Counted from the first letter of the stretch, positions 1 to 9,410 are shown. The stretch is DNA of 64,000 nt from Actinomycetes bacterium (GCA_023436925.1 JAEZHJ010000147.1:4490-68489); one strand, 5' to 3'. Notes: a model not told the origin generated them from the letters alone. Translations and numbers: made by a program.

Positions 1-399
1 CCGGGCGCCGTCGACCTCGGTGTTCGCTCGATGTTGAGCACTCGCCTGCTGCTGTCGGCCGATGACCGGGCGGCCCTCAACCTGTACGCCGAGAAAGGCC
101 AGGCCTTCCGCGCCGCGGACCTGCCGATGGCGGCCATCTTCGGCTCCTACGTCTCGCTGCTGCTGCTCAACCGGATGCAGCGTGAGGAGTTGGCCGGCCT
201 GCGCCGCGCACTGGAGAGCAACCGGCACATCGGGGTCGCCACCGGCATCCTGATGGCTCAGCAGCGGATCACCAGCGAGCAGGCCTTCGAGCAACTGATC
301 AGCGCCAGCCAGCACCTCAACCGACGACTGCGGGACGTGGCCGACGAAGTGAACCTGACCGGCGAGCTGCCCGGAGGGCGCGCGCCAGGTCGGGGCTGA
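1..399 (+). CDS. GAF-ANTAR regulator, C-terminal part (5' end outside window)
   Basis: The reading frame is open from base 1, so the gene begins upstream. The visible part starts with the last strands and helix of a GAF-like sensor domain (SMLSTRLLLS..., then AIFGSYVSLLLL) and continues into an ANTAR domain of about 55 residues, with the family pattern SNRHIGVATGILMAQQ followed by a helix bearing AFEQLISASQHLNRRLRDVA. ANTAR domains bind paired hairpins in nascent RNA and cause antitermination. GAF-ANTAR proteins are common in actinobacteria. The internal ATG at 31 is not a credible start because homologous GAF sequence precedes it. The signal sensed and the RNA target cannot be read here. Confidence 0.8.
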   Translation, partial: PGAVDLGVRSMLSTRLLLSADDRAALNLYAEKGQAFRAADLPMAAIFGSYVSLLLLNRMQREELAGLRRALESNRHIGVATGILMAQQRITSEQAFEQLISASQHLNRRLRDVADEVNLTGELPGGRAPGRG

Positions 400-440
400 A
401 CTCTCGGCTCGACGTGCTGGGAAGGCCGCTGGCCGAGACG

Positions 441-461
441 GCGTCCCGCCCTCCGGGATGC
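441..461 (+). terminator. Terminator-like hairpin after the ANTAR gene
   Basis: GCGTCCCG (441-448) pairs with CGGGATGC (454-461), with one G-U wobble and a 5-nt loop. It lies 42 nt after the stop codon of the GAF-ANTAR gene. There is no clear T-run, which is usual for high-GC actinobacteria, so this is only a plausible factor-independent terminator. Confidence 0.35.
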
Positions 462-535
462 GCTAGCAGGTCTTCCGGAGAACGCCGCCGGGTGACCGGA
501 TGTGGAGTGCGGTCCGATGCTCTCTTGCGGCTGTG

Positions 536-552
536 GGACACTGGAAGTGTCC
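536..552. promoter_or_regulatory. Perfect 7-bp inverted repeat upstream of gdhA
   Basis: GGACACT-gga-AGTGTCC is a perfect dyad with a 3-nt centre. It lies about 25-36 nt before the candidate gdhA start codons. The place and symmetry fit a repressor or activator site for the glutamate dehydrogenase gene. It does not match GlnR or AmtR consensus sites as I recall them, so the binding protein is unknown. Confidence 0.4.
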
Positions 553-573
553 GTTTTGGGACAGCTTGACTAG

Positions 574-1968
<1,395 letters not shown>

Positions 1969-1978
1969 GCCGGTCGGC

Positions 1979-2983
1979 TCAGCCCAGGGTCGACTCCCGC
2001 AGCGGGAAGCCGGCCAGCCGGTAGGACTGGTCGACCAGTTCCATCATCGCGACGGCGCTGGCCAGGTCGGTGGGGAACGGCGCGCCGTCGCGGACGGCCG
2101 CCGCCAGCGCGGCGAGTTGGTGGGTGTAGGTCGAGGTCGTCCCGTGGTGCTCGACGGCCAGTTCGCCGTCCACGGTGATCTCCAGGCTGTCGTCCTGCCC
2201 GAGGTTGATGAAGTTCGGTTGCCGGATGCCGCCCCGGGTGCCGGTCACCTGGATCGACATGTCTGCCGGGCCTTCCAGGCTGGACTCCAGCACCGCCTCG
2301 GCGCCGCCCGGCAGCCGGCCGACGACGGTCGCGGTGGCGTCCACCCGCGGGTCGGCGCCGGGATTGGTCGTGGCGCTGGCCGAGACCAGCTCGAGGGAGC
2401 CGCCCAGCGCCTGGGCGACATCGCGTCCGACGTGCAGCGAGTAGCAGCCCAGATCCATCAGGGAGCCGCCGGACAGCGGCCACGACCAGCGGATGTCGCC
2501 GAGGTCCGTGCAGTCGAACTTCATGTTCACCGCGAGACCGGTGACCTCGCCGATCGCGCCGTCGGCGACCAGTTCGAGCAGGCGGCGATAGGTGGGGTGG
2601 TAACGGTGGTGGAAGCCCTCGAAGACCACCAGCCCGGACGGGTTGGGCCTCGCCGCGACCAGCCGGGCTTCGGCGGCATTGGAGGCGAACGGCTTCTCCG
2701 ACAGGACGTGCTTGCCCGCAGCGAGCGCGGCCAGCGTCCAGCGGACGTGCTCGCTGTTCGGGCTGGGGTTGTAGACCACCTCGACCGCCGGATCGGCCAG
2801 CACCTCGTCATAGCTGCCGTAGGCCCGGGCGATGCCGTGTTCGGCCGCGTAGGCCTCGGCGCGTCCGAGGTCGCGGGCTCCGACTGCCACGATCTCGTGC
2901 CCGAGCGCAGCGGCGGGCTCGACCACCGCCCGCTCCGCGATCCGTGCCGCGCCGAGAATGCCGATCCGAAGTGGTTGCGTCAT
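1979..2983 (-). CDS. Gfo/Idh/MocA family oxidoreductase
   Basis: A 334-residue NAD(P)-dependent oxidoreductase. The N-terminal Rossmann fold starts with RIGILGAARIAE. The family signature SEKPFA, in the second half of that domain, holds the conserved Glu-Lys-Pro lysine. The C-terminal alpha/beta domain follows, with GGSLMDLGCYSLH supplying the usual catalytic-site residues. The substrate is probably a sugar, inositol or related polyol, but the sequence does not identify it and no sugar operon surrounds the gene. The ATG has an excellent AGGAGG ribosome site 6 nt upstream. Confidence 0.85.
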   Translation of the reverse strand: MTQPLRIGILGAARIAERAVVEPAAALGHEIVAVGARDLGRAEAYAAEHGIARAYGSYDEVLADPAVEVVYNPSPNSEHVRWTLAALAAGKHVLSEKPFASNAAEARLVAARPNPSGLVVFEGFHHRYHPTYRRLLELVADGAIGEVTGLAVNMKFDCTDLGDIRWSWPLSGGSLMDLGCYSLHVGRDVAQALGGSLELVSASATTNPGADPRVDATATVVGRLPGGAEAVLESSLEGPADMSIQVTGTRGGIRQPNFINLGQDDSLEITVDGELAVEHHGTTSTYTHQLAALAAAVRDGAPFPTDLASAVAMMELVDQSYRLAGFPLRESTLG

Positions 2984-3010
2984 TGATACCTCCTGCAGGG
3001 AAGGTAGCAG

Positions 3011-3583
3011 TCAGCGCAGGTCGCGGCGCATCAGTACTCGCGGGAAGCCGTTGAGCACCGAGGTCGTATCGGCCGCCCAGCTGAACCCGGCGCGCTCGAA
3101 CAGCGCCCGAGTGCCCACGTAGGCCATCGTCAGATCGACCTTCGCGCCGTGGTTGTCCACCGGATAGCCCTCCACCGCGGGCGCGCCGTGGTCGCGGGCG
3201 AAGGCCACCGCACCGTCCAGGAGGGGACGGGAGATGCCCTTGCCGCGGTACCCCGGCCGGACCCGCAGGCACCAGATCGACCAGACGTCCAGGTCATCGA
3301 CGTGGGGGATCCTGCGGTTGCGGGCGAAACTGGTGTCGGCACGACGGTGCACCGCCGCCCATCCCACCGGCTCGTCGCCGTCATAGGCGATCACCCCCGG
3401 CGGCGGATCCTCCGCGCAGAGTTCGCGGACCCGCGCACCCCGCGCCGGGCCGAGCAGGGACAGGTTCTCCTTCGAGGAGACCCGATAGCTGATGCACCAG
3501 CAGACGTTGGCGTCGGGACGCTTGGGGCCCACCAGGGTCGCAACGTCGGCAAACACCGAGGCGGGCCGGATGACGATCACCAT
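3011..3583 (-). CDS. GNAT family N-acetyltransferase
   Basis: A 190-residue GNAT protein. The acetyl-CoA pyrophosphate loop is visible as VRPGYRGKGISRPLLDGAV (R-x-x-G-x-G/A), preceded by beta strand 4 (VWSIWCLRV) and followed by the region AYVGTRALFERAGF typical of the C-terminal half. The upstream part, with WCISYR and a pattern resembling YdaF/EF1021-like small acetyltransferases, gives no clear substrate. The ATG at 3583 is chosen because a GAGGGGG ribosome site sits just before it. The frame stays open to 3787, but that extension is Arg/Pro-rich and unlike the family. The gene lies 27 nt upstream of the oxidoreductase on the same strand, so cotranscription is possible. Confidence 0.8.
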   Translation of the reverse strand: MVIVIRPASVFADVATLVGPKRPDANVCWCISYRVSSKENLSLLGPARGARVRELCAEDPPPGVIAYDGDEPVGWAAVHRRADTSFARNRRIPHVDDLDVWSIWCLRVRPGYRGKGISRPLLDGAVAFARDHGAPAVEGYPVDNHGAKVDLTMAYVGTRALFERAGFSWAADTTSVLNGFPRVLMRRDLR

Positions 3584-3913
3584 CAGCACCCCCTCGTCGC
3601 AGCGGTCCCAGAGTGTCGGTCGGCGGTCCTCATCGGCTTCCTCCGGGGTCGGCAGCACGGCCACCGCCGCTGCCCGGGGCACCACGGCGAATACGGCCCT
3701 GACCGGCGAAACCCCCCTTCGCCGGCCGGGGCCGCACGCCCGCCGCGCCAGCCGCCTGTCGCGGCAACGCGGCCAAGGGGTGGTCATCGGCTCACGTAGA
3801 GATTATCGGGCATCGGTGTCCCCCGGAAGAGGGACGCGAGCGGCGAGACGGCCGGATCCGAACAACTACGTAGCAGCCGCCCGACCCCTGACCCACAGTG
3901 CCTCCAAGGTCGG
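3584..3913. other. Intergenic region between recQ and the GNAT gene
   Basis: A 330-nt gap between two genes on the reverse strand. It contains a strong hairpin (3703-3725, listed separately) and the GNAT ribosome site. Open frames here show only compositional, Arg/Pro-rich translations. I see no gene. Confidence 0.6.
3703..3725 (-). terminator. Hairpin downstream of recQ
   Basis: CCGGCGAA and TTCGCCGG form a perfect 8-bp stem around a 7-nt loop. It lies about 190 nt beyond the recQ stop and before the GNAT gene. No T-run follows. It may end recQ transcription or protect mRNA 3' ends. Confidence 0.4.
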
Positions 3914-6268
3914 TCAGCCTGCCGCGGCGAGCGCGAACGGCAGCACGGCCGGCGCACCTGCCCGGCGTAGCAGGCGGGCGGCGACCGTCATCGTCCAGCG
4001 GGAATCGACCAGGTCGTCCACCAGCAGGACCGGCCCGTCCAGGCCGCCCAGCTCCCGTGCCAGCGGCGCAGGGATGTTGAACCGGGGCCACAGGTCGCGA
4101 ACCCGGTAGGCCGAGTTCACCGCGCCGCTGAGCGGTGCCGCGCCCGGCGCCAGTTCCAGCGGGCCCAGCGGCCGCAGCCGTCCGGCGGTCGCGATCCCGG
4201 TCGCCAGCGACTCCACCAGCCCGGGCCGCGACAGGCTCGGCAGCCAGACCACCGCCACCGGACGCTCCTGCCAGGGCCACTCCCGCAGCACCTGGAGGCA
4301 GGCTCTGGCCAACGGGGCGGGCACCGGGGCGTCGACCGGCCTGCCATCGGTGTCCGGGGCGAACAGGGCGCGCAGGTCGTTGCCCCAGCCGAGGTCGGAG
4401 AGCCGGGCCACGACGCGTCCCGGTTCGGGCTGCTCCTCGGTCGGGATCCGTCCCCGGACGGCGGCCCCGTCGCTGGTCACGCCGAGCCGGTCGAGGCCGG
4501 ACGGCCACTGCAGCCGGGGTTCGACCGGCACGCCGACCCGGTCCAGCTCCTGCCGGGCGGCCCGGCCCGCGCCGTCACCGACCCCGACCGGGTACCACGG
4601 CCCGGCGCACCCGTCGCAGCGGCCGCACGCCGCAGTGTGCGGGTCGTCCAGCTGCGCGGTCAGGAAGGCCATCCGGCAGCCGGTCAGCCGCTCGTAGTCG
4701 AGCATCGCCTGCTGCTCGGTCTGCCGGGCGGCGGCGATCCGCTGGTAGCGCTCGGCGTCGTAGGTCCACTCCCGGCCGGTCCGCGTCCAGCCGCCCTGGC
4801 CGAACTCGACGGCCCCGTCCACCGCCAGCACCTTGAGCAGCAGTTCCAGCGGGCTGCGGCGCAGGTCGACGCGCGCCTCGAGGGCCGCCACCGAGAGTGG
4901 TCCGTCGGCCTCGTCCAGCGCGCTCAGGACGGCGTCCGCCTTGGCCTTCGTGGGCATCGAGGCGGTGGCGAAGTAGTGCCAGATCGCGCGGTCCTCGGCG
5001 CCGGGCAGCAGCAGGACGTCGGCGCTGTCGGTCGCGCGCCCGGCCCGTCCGACCTGCTGGTAGTAGGCCACCGGCGAGCTGGGGGCGCCCACGTGCACCA
5101 CGAAGCCGAGGTCGGGCTTGTCGAAGCCCATGCCGAGCGCGGAGGTCGCCACCAGGGCTTTCACCTCGTTGCGCTTCAACGCCTCCTCGGCGAGCAGGCG
5201 GTCGGCCGGGTCGGTACGTCCGGTGTAGGCCCGGACGGTGTGGCCGACCCGGTTCAGCAGGGCGGCGGTGTCCTCGGCGGCGGCGACCGTGAGGCAGTAG
5301 ATGATGCCGCTGCCGGGCAGGTCGGCCAGGTGCTCGGCCAGCCAGGCCAGGCGTTGCCAGGCGGTGTCGAGCTGCAGCACGCCGAGTCGCAGCGAGTCAC
5401 GGGCCAGGGCGCCGCGCAGGGTGTAGACCTCGTGGCCGCCGGCCGCGAGCTGCTCCTCGACGTCGTGGACCACCCGGGCGTTGGCGGTCGCGGTGGTGGC
5501 CAGCACCGGCACCCCGGCCGGCAGGTCGGCGATCAGGTCGCGGATCCGGCGGTAGTCGGGCCGGAAGTCGTGGCCCCAGTCGCTGATGCAGTGCGCCTCG
5601 TCCACCACCAGCAGGCCCAGCCTCTCGACCAGCTGGGGGAGTTGCTCGTCGCGGAAGCGGGGATTCACCAGCCGCTCGGGCGAGACCAGCAGCACGTCGA
5701 CAGCGTCGTCGGCGAGTTGCCGCTCGACCTCGCGCCACTCGGTGACATTGGCCGAGTTGATCGCCACGGCCCGGACGCCGGCCCGCTCGGCGGCCGCCAC
5801 CTGGTCGCGCATCAGGGCCAGCAGGGGAGAGACGATCAGCGCCGGACCGGTGCCCTGGCGTCGCTGCAGCAGGGCGGCGATGAAGTAGACGGCCGACTTG
5901 CCCCACCCGGTGCGCTGCACCACCAGCGCCCGACGCCGGTCGGCGACCAGGGCCTCGATAGCCTCGAACTGGCCTGGATGGAAGGCGGCCGCCGGGTCGC
6001 CGGTGAGCTGCCGCAGCACCTGCAGGGCGGCGGTGCGCAGGTCCTCCCCGCTCAGCGCCGCCGCGGGGCGGGCTGCCGGGACGGTCCGGCGCCGGGTCGC
6101 CGTTGCGTCACGGCCGGTGCCGTCCGGCTGTGGCCGGCGTCGCGTCGTGCGGGGCGTGGCCATCGCGTCGAACGGCAGGGACTCCGGCGCCTCGTCCAGG
6201 GGGTCGGGTGGCAACTCGTCGGGGTCGGGTGGGGGCTCGTCGTCCCACAGCGGTCTGCCGTCATGCAT
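3914..6268 (-). CDS. recQ: RecQ-family ATP-dependent DNA helicase with C-terminal phosphoribosyltransferase-like domain
   Basis: A 784-residue 3'-5' helicase acting in recombination and repair. After an acidic/proline N-terminus (residues 1-85), the Walker A motif RTGWGKSA lies near residue 120, the DEAH motif VVDEAHCISDWGHDFRPDYR near 220 is diagnostic for RecQ, and motif VI QQVGRAGRA lies near 405. A zinc-binding part (CRMAF...CGRCDGC) is at about 530-555. The last 200 residues are not HRDC: they end in VLLVDDLVDSRWT, a PRPP-loop-like motif of type I phosphoribosyltransferases. I recall this architecture from actinobacterial RecQ proteins. Start: the ATG at 6268 has only a weak ribosome site, and an internal ATG about 35 codons on is an alternative. 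Confidence 0.9.
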   Translation of the reverse strand: MHDGRPLWDDEPPPDPDELPPDPLDEAPESLPFDAMATPRTTRRRPQPDGTGRDATATRRRTVPAARPAAALSGEDLRTAALQVLRQLTGDPAAAFHPGQFEAIEALVADRRRALVVQRTGWGKSAVYFIAALLQRRQGTGPALIVSPLLALMRDQVAAAERAGVRAVAINSANVTEWREVERQLADDAVDVLLVSPERLVNPRFRDEQLPQLVERLGLLVVDEAHCISDWGHDFRPDYRRIRDLIADLPAGVPVLATTATANARVVHDVEEQLAAGGHEVYTLRGALARDSLRLGVLQLDTAWQRLAWLAEHLADLPGSGIIYCLTVAAAEDTAALLNRVGHTVRAYTGRTDPADRLLAEEALKRNEVKALVATSALGMGFDKPDLGFVVHVGAPSSPVAYYQQVGRAGRATDSADVLLLPGAEDRAIWHYFATASMPTKAKADAVLSALDEADGPLSVAALEARVDLRRSPLELLLKVLAVDGAVEFGQGGWTRTGREWTYDAERYQRIAAARQTEQQAMLDYERLTGCRMAFLTAQLDDPHTAACGRCDGCAGPWYPVGVGDGAGRAARQELDRVGVPVEPRLQWPSGLDRLGVTSDGAAVRGRIPTEEQPEPGRVVARLSDLGWGNDLRALFAPDTDGRPVDAPVPAPLARACLQVLREWPWQERPVAVVWLPSLSRPGLVESLATGIATAGRLRPLGPLELAPGAAPLSGAVNSAYRVRDLWPRFNIPAPLARELGGLDGPVLLVDDLVDSRWTMTVAARLLRRAGAPAVLPFALAAAG

Positions 6269-6350
6269 GCGTCCCACACTCTCACGCCGCCCCGACAAGC
6301 CCGAACCGCGCCCCGGCGGAACGGGCTGCCCCGGCCCACCGCCTCGGCCC

Positions 6351-6388
6351 CGCGCCTTCCACCTCCGCCCGCGCCTTCCACCTCCGCC
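6351..6388 (+). repeat. Two exact 19-bp tandem repeats
   Basis: CGCGCCTTCCACCTCCGCC occurs twice head to tail (6351-6369 and 6370-6388), between the recQ start and the repeat elements that precede the AbiEi-like gene. No coding role is apparent. Confidence 0.75.
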
Positions 6389-6423
6389 CGCTTCCTGCAT
6401 CCCCCACCTGCCCCCTCCACCAC

Positions 6424-6468
6424 CGCTTACTGGTGGGTGTCCGTGGCGAAGTCGGGGTGGAGACTCAC
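6424..6468 (+). repeat. GTGAGT...ACTCAC-type dispersed repeat, copy A
   Basis: First of four related elements around the AbiEi-like gene. The core is CTTACTGGTGGGTGTCCGTG, then GCGAAGTCGGGGTGGAG and ACTCAC. Copies A and B lie exactly 100 bp apart in the same orientation. Similarity continues past the core (TGAGGCG then GGGCGGT and GCGAG), so the real unit may be about 80 bp. The ends of the family consensus are a short inverted repeat. Confidence 0.7.
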
Positions 6469-6523
6469 AGTGAGGCGCGGTTCGGGCGGTGTTGGCGAGG
6501 TGGAGCGCGCCCTGTCTCACCTC

Positions 6524-6568
6524 CGCTTACTGGTGAGTGTCCGTGGCGAAGTCGGGGTGGAATCTCAC
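6524..6568 (+). repeat. GTGAGT...ACTCAC-type dispersed repeat, copy B
   Basis: Nearly identical to copy A. It contains CTTACTGGTGAGTGTCCGTG, then GCGAAGTCGGGGTGGAA and TCTCAC. It lies about 117 nt before the AbiEi-like start codon. CACCTCCGC just before the core is shared with copy C on the far side of the gene. Confidence 0.7.
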
Positions 6569-6684
6569 ACCTGAGGCGGGTTGGGCGGTTCTCGCGAGAT
6601 CCGGCGCCTGTGGACGACCGCAGCCTCATCCACAGCGCGCCAGCTGGCTGAACCGACCGCGCCGCGCCGACCAAGGCTTCCCGC

Positions 6685-7599
6685 GTGATCGCCCGCACCC
6701 CGTTCCCCGAGCTGTTGTCCACGCTGGCCGCTCAGCAGGCCCACACGTTGTCGCGAGAGCAGGTGATCAAGGCAGGCGTCAGCGACGCCGTCATCGCCCG
6801 GTGGGTCCGGGAGGGACGACTGCGCCAGCTGACCCGCGGGATCTACGCCGTCGCCGATGGCGGCTGGCAGCAACTGGCGTGGGCCGGGGTCCTGCTCGGC
6901 GGCCCCCAGTCCGTCCTCGGGATGGGCGCGGCGGCGTACCTTCACGGGCTCGTGAGGGAGCCGCCCGCCGAGGTCACGGTCTTCATCGGGATGCGCCAGG
7001 TCGTCCGCGATCCGCGCTGGCGATTCCGCAGGGCCGGGCGTCCCGGGGCCGGACGGCCGCCGCGGACGACACCGGCTCAGACCGTCGTCGACCTTGCCGC
7101 CGAGCTTGCTCCGGACGGGGTCGCAGCGTTGGTGTCGACCGCGGTGGGCAACGGGCTCGTCCACCCCGAGGTCGTGCTCGACACACTCAACCGCATGGAG
7201 CGGCATCGCTGCCGCGGGCTGCTCACGGAGATCCTCGGCGAGGTCGCGGCCGGCTCGCGCAGCGCCCTCGAGGTGCGCTACGCCCGTGACGTCGAGCGCG
7301 CCCACCAGTTGCCGGCGTCCGTGCGGCAGGACGGCCCGCGACACAGACAGACCGATGCCTGGTACCGGGAGTACCGCCTCATCGTCGAACTGGACGGGCG
7401 TCCCTACCACGAGGGCGTCGCCGCCTGGAACGACCTGCAGCGCGACAACCTGCACCGGCTGCACCAGGTCGTCACGCTGCGCTACGCCTGGGTGCACGTC
7501 GCCACCTCGCCGTGCGTGGTGGCTCAGGAGGTGGCCGAGGCGCTCCGGATGGGCGGCTGGACCGGATCGCCGCGACCCTGCCGTCGCTGTCCCCGGTAG
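6685..7599 (+). CDS. AbiEi-like antitoxin N-domain fused to a DUF559/Vsr-like nuclease domain
   Basis: A 304-residue protein. Residues 1-95 resemble the winged-helix antitoxin domain of AbiEi proteins (REQVIKAGVSDAVIARWVREGRL, then LTRGIYAV). The C-terminal third looks like a PD-(D/E)XK fold of the DUF559 type: LIVELDGRPYHEG, then DLQRDNLHRLHQV and a final hydrophobic strand. Such fused proteins are widespread in actinobacteria as orphans. No AbiEii nucleotidyltransferase toxin lies next to it, so it is not a normal two-gene AbiE system. The GTG start has no clear ribosome site. The gene is flanked on both sides by the same repeat family in opposite orientations, which suggests a transferred or mobilised cassette. 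Function is inferred only. Confidence 0.7.
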   Translation: MIARTPFPELLSTLAAQQAHTLSREQVIKAGVSDAVIARWVREGRLRQLTRGIYAVADGGWQQLAWAGVLLGGPQSVLGMGAAAYLHGLVREPPAEVTVFIGMRQVVRDPRWRFRRAGRPGAGRPPRTTPAQTVVDLAAELAPDGVAALVSTAVGNGLVHPEVVLDTLNRMERHRCRGLLTEILGEVAAGSRSALEVRYARDVERAHQLPASVRQDGPRHRQTDAWYREYRLIVELDGRPYHEGVAAWNDLQRDNLHRLHQVVTLRYAWVHVATSPCVVAQEVAEALRMGGWTGSPRPCRRCPR

Positions 7600-7612
7600 G
7601 ACGCGGCTCGCT

Positions 7613-7657
7613 GTGAGTTCTCCTTGCGACTTCGCCCCAGACACTCACCAAGAGGCG
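7613..7657 (-). repeat. GTGAGT...ACTCAC-type dispersed repeat, copy C (inverted)
   Basis: Starts 14 nt after the AbiEi-like stop codon and lies in the opposite orientation to copies A and B. On the reverse strand it reads CACCTCCGCCTCTTGGTGAG, then TGTCTGGGGCGAAGTCG and ends in AACTCAC. Its outer flank shares CACCTCCGC with copy B. Confidence 0.7.
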
Positions 7658-7749
7658 GAGGTGGTGCCGCAGGGGCTCCACCTCGCCACCCGCCCGGATC
7701 GATCCCTGGCTCACAAGCGCAGCGCTCAGTACCGTCCAGCTGCTTGGGC

Positions 7750-7793
7750 GTGAGTCTTCCTTGCGAGTTTGATGCGGACACTCACCACTAGCG
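7750..7793 (-). repeat. GTGAGT...ACTCAC-type dispersed repeat, copy D (inverted)
   Basis: Most diverged member, in the same orientation as copy C. On the reverse strand it reads CTAGTGGTGAGTGTCCGCAT, then CAAACTCGCAAGGA and AGACTCAC. It keeps the terminal GTGAGT/ACTCAC pair and the GCAAGGA segment seen in C. Confidence 0.65.
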
Positions 7794-7965
7794 GGGCGGG
7801 GGCGATCCAGTCTGGCCGAGCGGACGCGCCGGTCTGAGGTCGTGCGCGAGTCGCCGGTCGGGCGGCAAACGGACGGCTGCCCCACACCAGCGGCGTTGTG
7901 GTCAGACCAGCTCCTGAAACGTGAAAGGATGTCCCGGCGTCCCACCTGTTCGGAGGTTCGCGCCC
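7794..7965 (+). other. Leader region of the MFS gene
   Basis: About 170 nt between repeat copy D and the MFS start codon. It ends in a good GGAGG ribosome site at about 7951-7956. No clear promoter hexamers or further gene could be picked out. Confidence 0.5.
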
Positions 7966-9330
7966 ATGCGCGCCCGCGACGACCTCTCGGTCACCCGTCC
8001 CATCGGCTCGCTCACCGCGGCAGCCGCACGTCCCCGTACCCGGAGCGCCTTCGAGCCGCTGCGTTCCTTCAACTACCGCCTGTACTTCCTGGCCGGCATC
8101 TTCTCCACGACCGGCGCCTGGATGCAGCGGGTGGCGATCGACTGGCTGATGCTCGAGCTGACCGGGAACGTCGCGCTCGTCGGCCTGGCGGTCAGCTTTC
8201 AGTTCGCGCCCGCTCTCTTCCTGACCCCTTGGGCCGGGGTGATCTCCGACCGGCTCTCCCGACGCCACATCCTGATGGTCACCCAGGCCGTCACGGTGCT
8301 GGTCAATGCGACCCTGGCGGCCACGGTGATCGCCGGACGCGCCGAGGTCTGGCACGTGCTGACCGCGGCGGGCGTCCTCGGCGTCACCATGGCCTTCGAC
8401 TCGCCGAGCCGGTCCGCCTTCCTGAGCGAGATGGTCGGCACCGCCCAGGTGAAGGACGCGATCAGCCTCAACGCCTCCGTCTTCCACCTCGGCGGACTGG
8501 TCGGGCCGATGATCTCCGGCGTGCTGATCGCGATCATCGGCTCCGGCCCGTCGATCGCCGTCAACGCCGGGACCGGCCTGATCGCCCTGGCGGCGCTGGT
8601 CTGGATGCGGCCGGCCGAATTGCATCCGTCGCCGCGGGCGCCCCGGGCCCGTGGCCAGATCCGCGAGGCCACCCGCTACGCCGTCGAGCGTCCGGCGATC
8701 CTGTGGTCGATCATCCTGATGGGCGCGATCGCGGTGTTCGGCCTCAATCTGCCCGTCCTGCTCGCCGCGTCCGCCAAGGTCACCTACGGCACGGACGCCA
8801 CCGGGTACGGCCTCTACAGCTCGCTGGCGGCCGGCGGCGCCCTGCTCGGCGCGGTGCTCTCGGCCCGTCGCCGGACCCTGCGGCTACGGACGGTCGTGGT
8901 CAGCGGCGGGCTCTTCGGGGCCCTGATGGCCCTGGCCGGGCTGGCCCCGTTCTACGCCGGCTTCCTTGTCTCCCTGATCGCGCTCGCCTGTGTGCGGGTC
9001 ATGGTCGGCACCGGGGCGGAGACCATGACGCAGCTGTCCAGCGACCTGTCGATCCGGGGCCGGGTGATGTCGCTCTACCTGATGGTCGGCCTCGGCGGCC
9101 AGGCGATCGGCGGCAACCTGCTCGGCTGGGTCGCCCAGCTCTGGGGGTCGGCCGCAGGCTTCGTGGTCGCCGGCGTGGGCATGCTGGCGGTCGCCGGGGT
9201 GGCAGCGGGCGTGCTCGCCCGCCAGGGCGGCCTCCGGCTGGCCTTCGACTTGTCGCTGCGCCGTCCGGTGCGGATCGTGTCACGGGCCGACGAGTACCCG
9301 ATCTCGATCGCCAACCCGGCTGCCAACTGA
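7966..9330 (+). CDS. MFS transporter, DHA3/EntS-like exporter
   Basis: A 454-residue major facilitator protein with about 12 hydrophobic segments. After a short cytoplasmic N-terminus, residues about 33-55 (FNYRLYFLAGIFSTTGAWMQ) match the start of EntS/DHA3-type exporters, and the loop 2-3 signature DRLSRRHILM lies near residue 100. FDSPSRSAFLSEMVG is also typical of this family. These pumps export siderophores, macrolides or other small molecules, and the substrate cannot be told. The ATG at 7966 is preferred over an upstream GTG at 7921 because GGAGG lies 9 nt before it. No regulator gene adjoins it. Confidence 0.85.
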   Translation: MRARDDLSVTRPIGSLTAAAARPRTRSAFEPLRSFNYRLYFLAGIFSTTGAWMQRVAIDWLMLELTGNVALVGLAVSFQFAPALFLTPWAGVISDRLSRRHILMVTQAVTVLVNATLAATVIAGRAEVWHVLTAAGVLGVTMAFDSPSRSAFLSEMVGTAQVKDAISLNASVFHLGGLVGPMISGVLIAIIGSGPSIAVNAGTGLIALAALVWMRPAELHPSPRAPRARGQIREATRYAVERPAILWSIILMGAIAVFGLNLPVLLAASAKVTYGTDATGYGLYSSLAAGGALLGAVLSARRRTLRLRTVVVSGGLFGALMALAGLAPFYAGFLVSLIALACVRVMVGTGAETMTQLSSDLSIRGRVMSLYLMVGLGGQAIGGNLLGWVAQLWGSAAGFVVAGVGMLAVAGVAAGVLARQGGLRLAFDLSLRRPVRIVSRADEYPISIANPAAN

Positions 9331-9398
9331 CCGCCGGCAGCGGCGCTCGGCTGCGGGGTGATCGCTCCCGACTCGCCCTGTCGCGGCCCCGGCGCCGC

Positions 9399-9404
9399 TA
9401 CGAT
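9399..9404 (+). promoter_or_regulatory. -10 box for a leaderless transcript
   Basis: TACGAT lies 6 nt before a GTG at 9411, the spacing at which actinobacterial transcripts start on the first base of the start codon. Confidence 0.5.
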
Positions 9405-9410
9405 CACGCC

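Noticed and set aside
3602..3787. N-terminal extension of the GNAT protein
   Set aside because: Low-complexity Arg/Pro/Ala sequence; the internal ATG at 3583 has a strong ribosome site and fits the family length.
4637..6574. A 645-codon forward frame opposite recQ
   Set aside because: RecQ motifs are unambiguous on the reverse strand; this frame is compositional.
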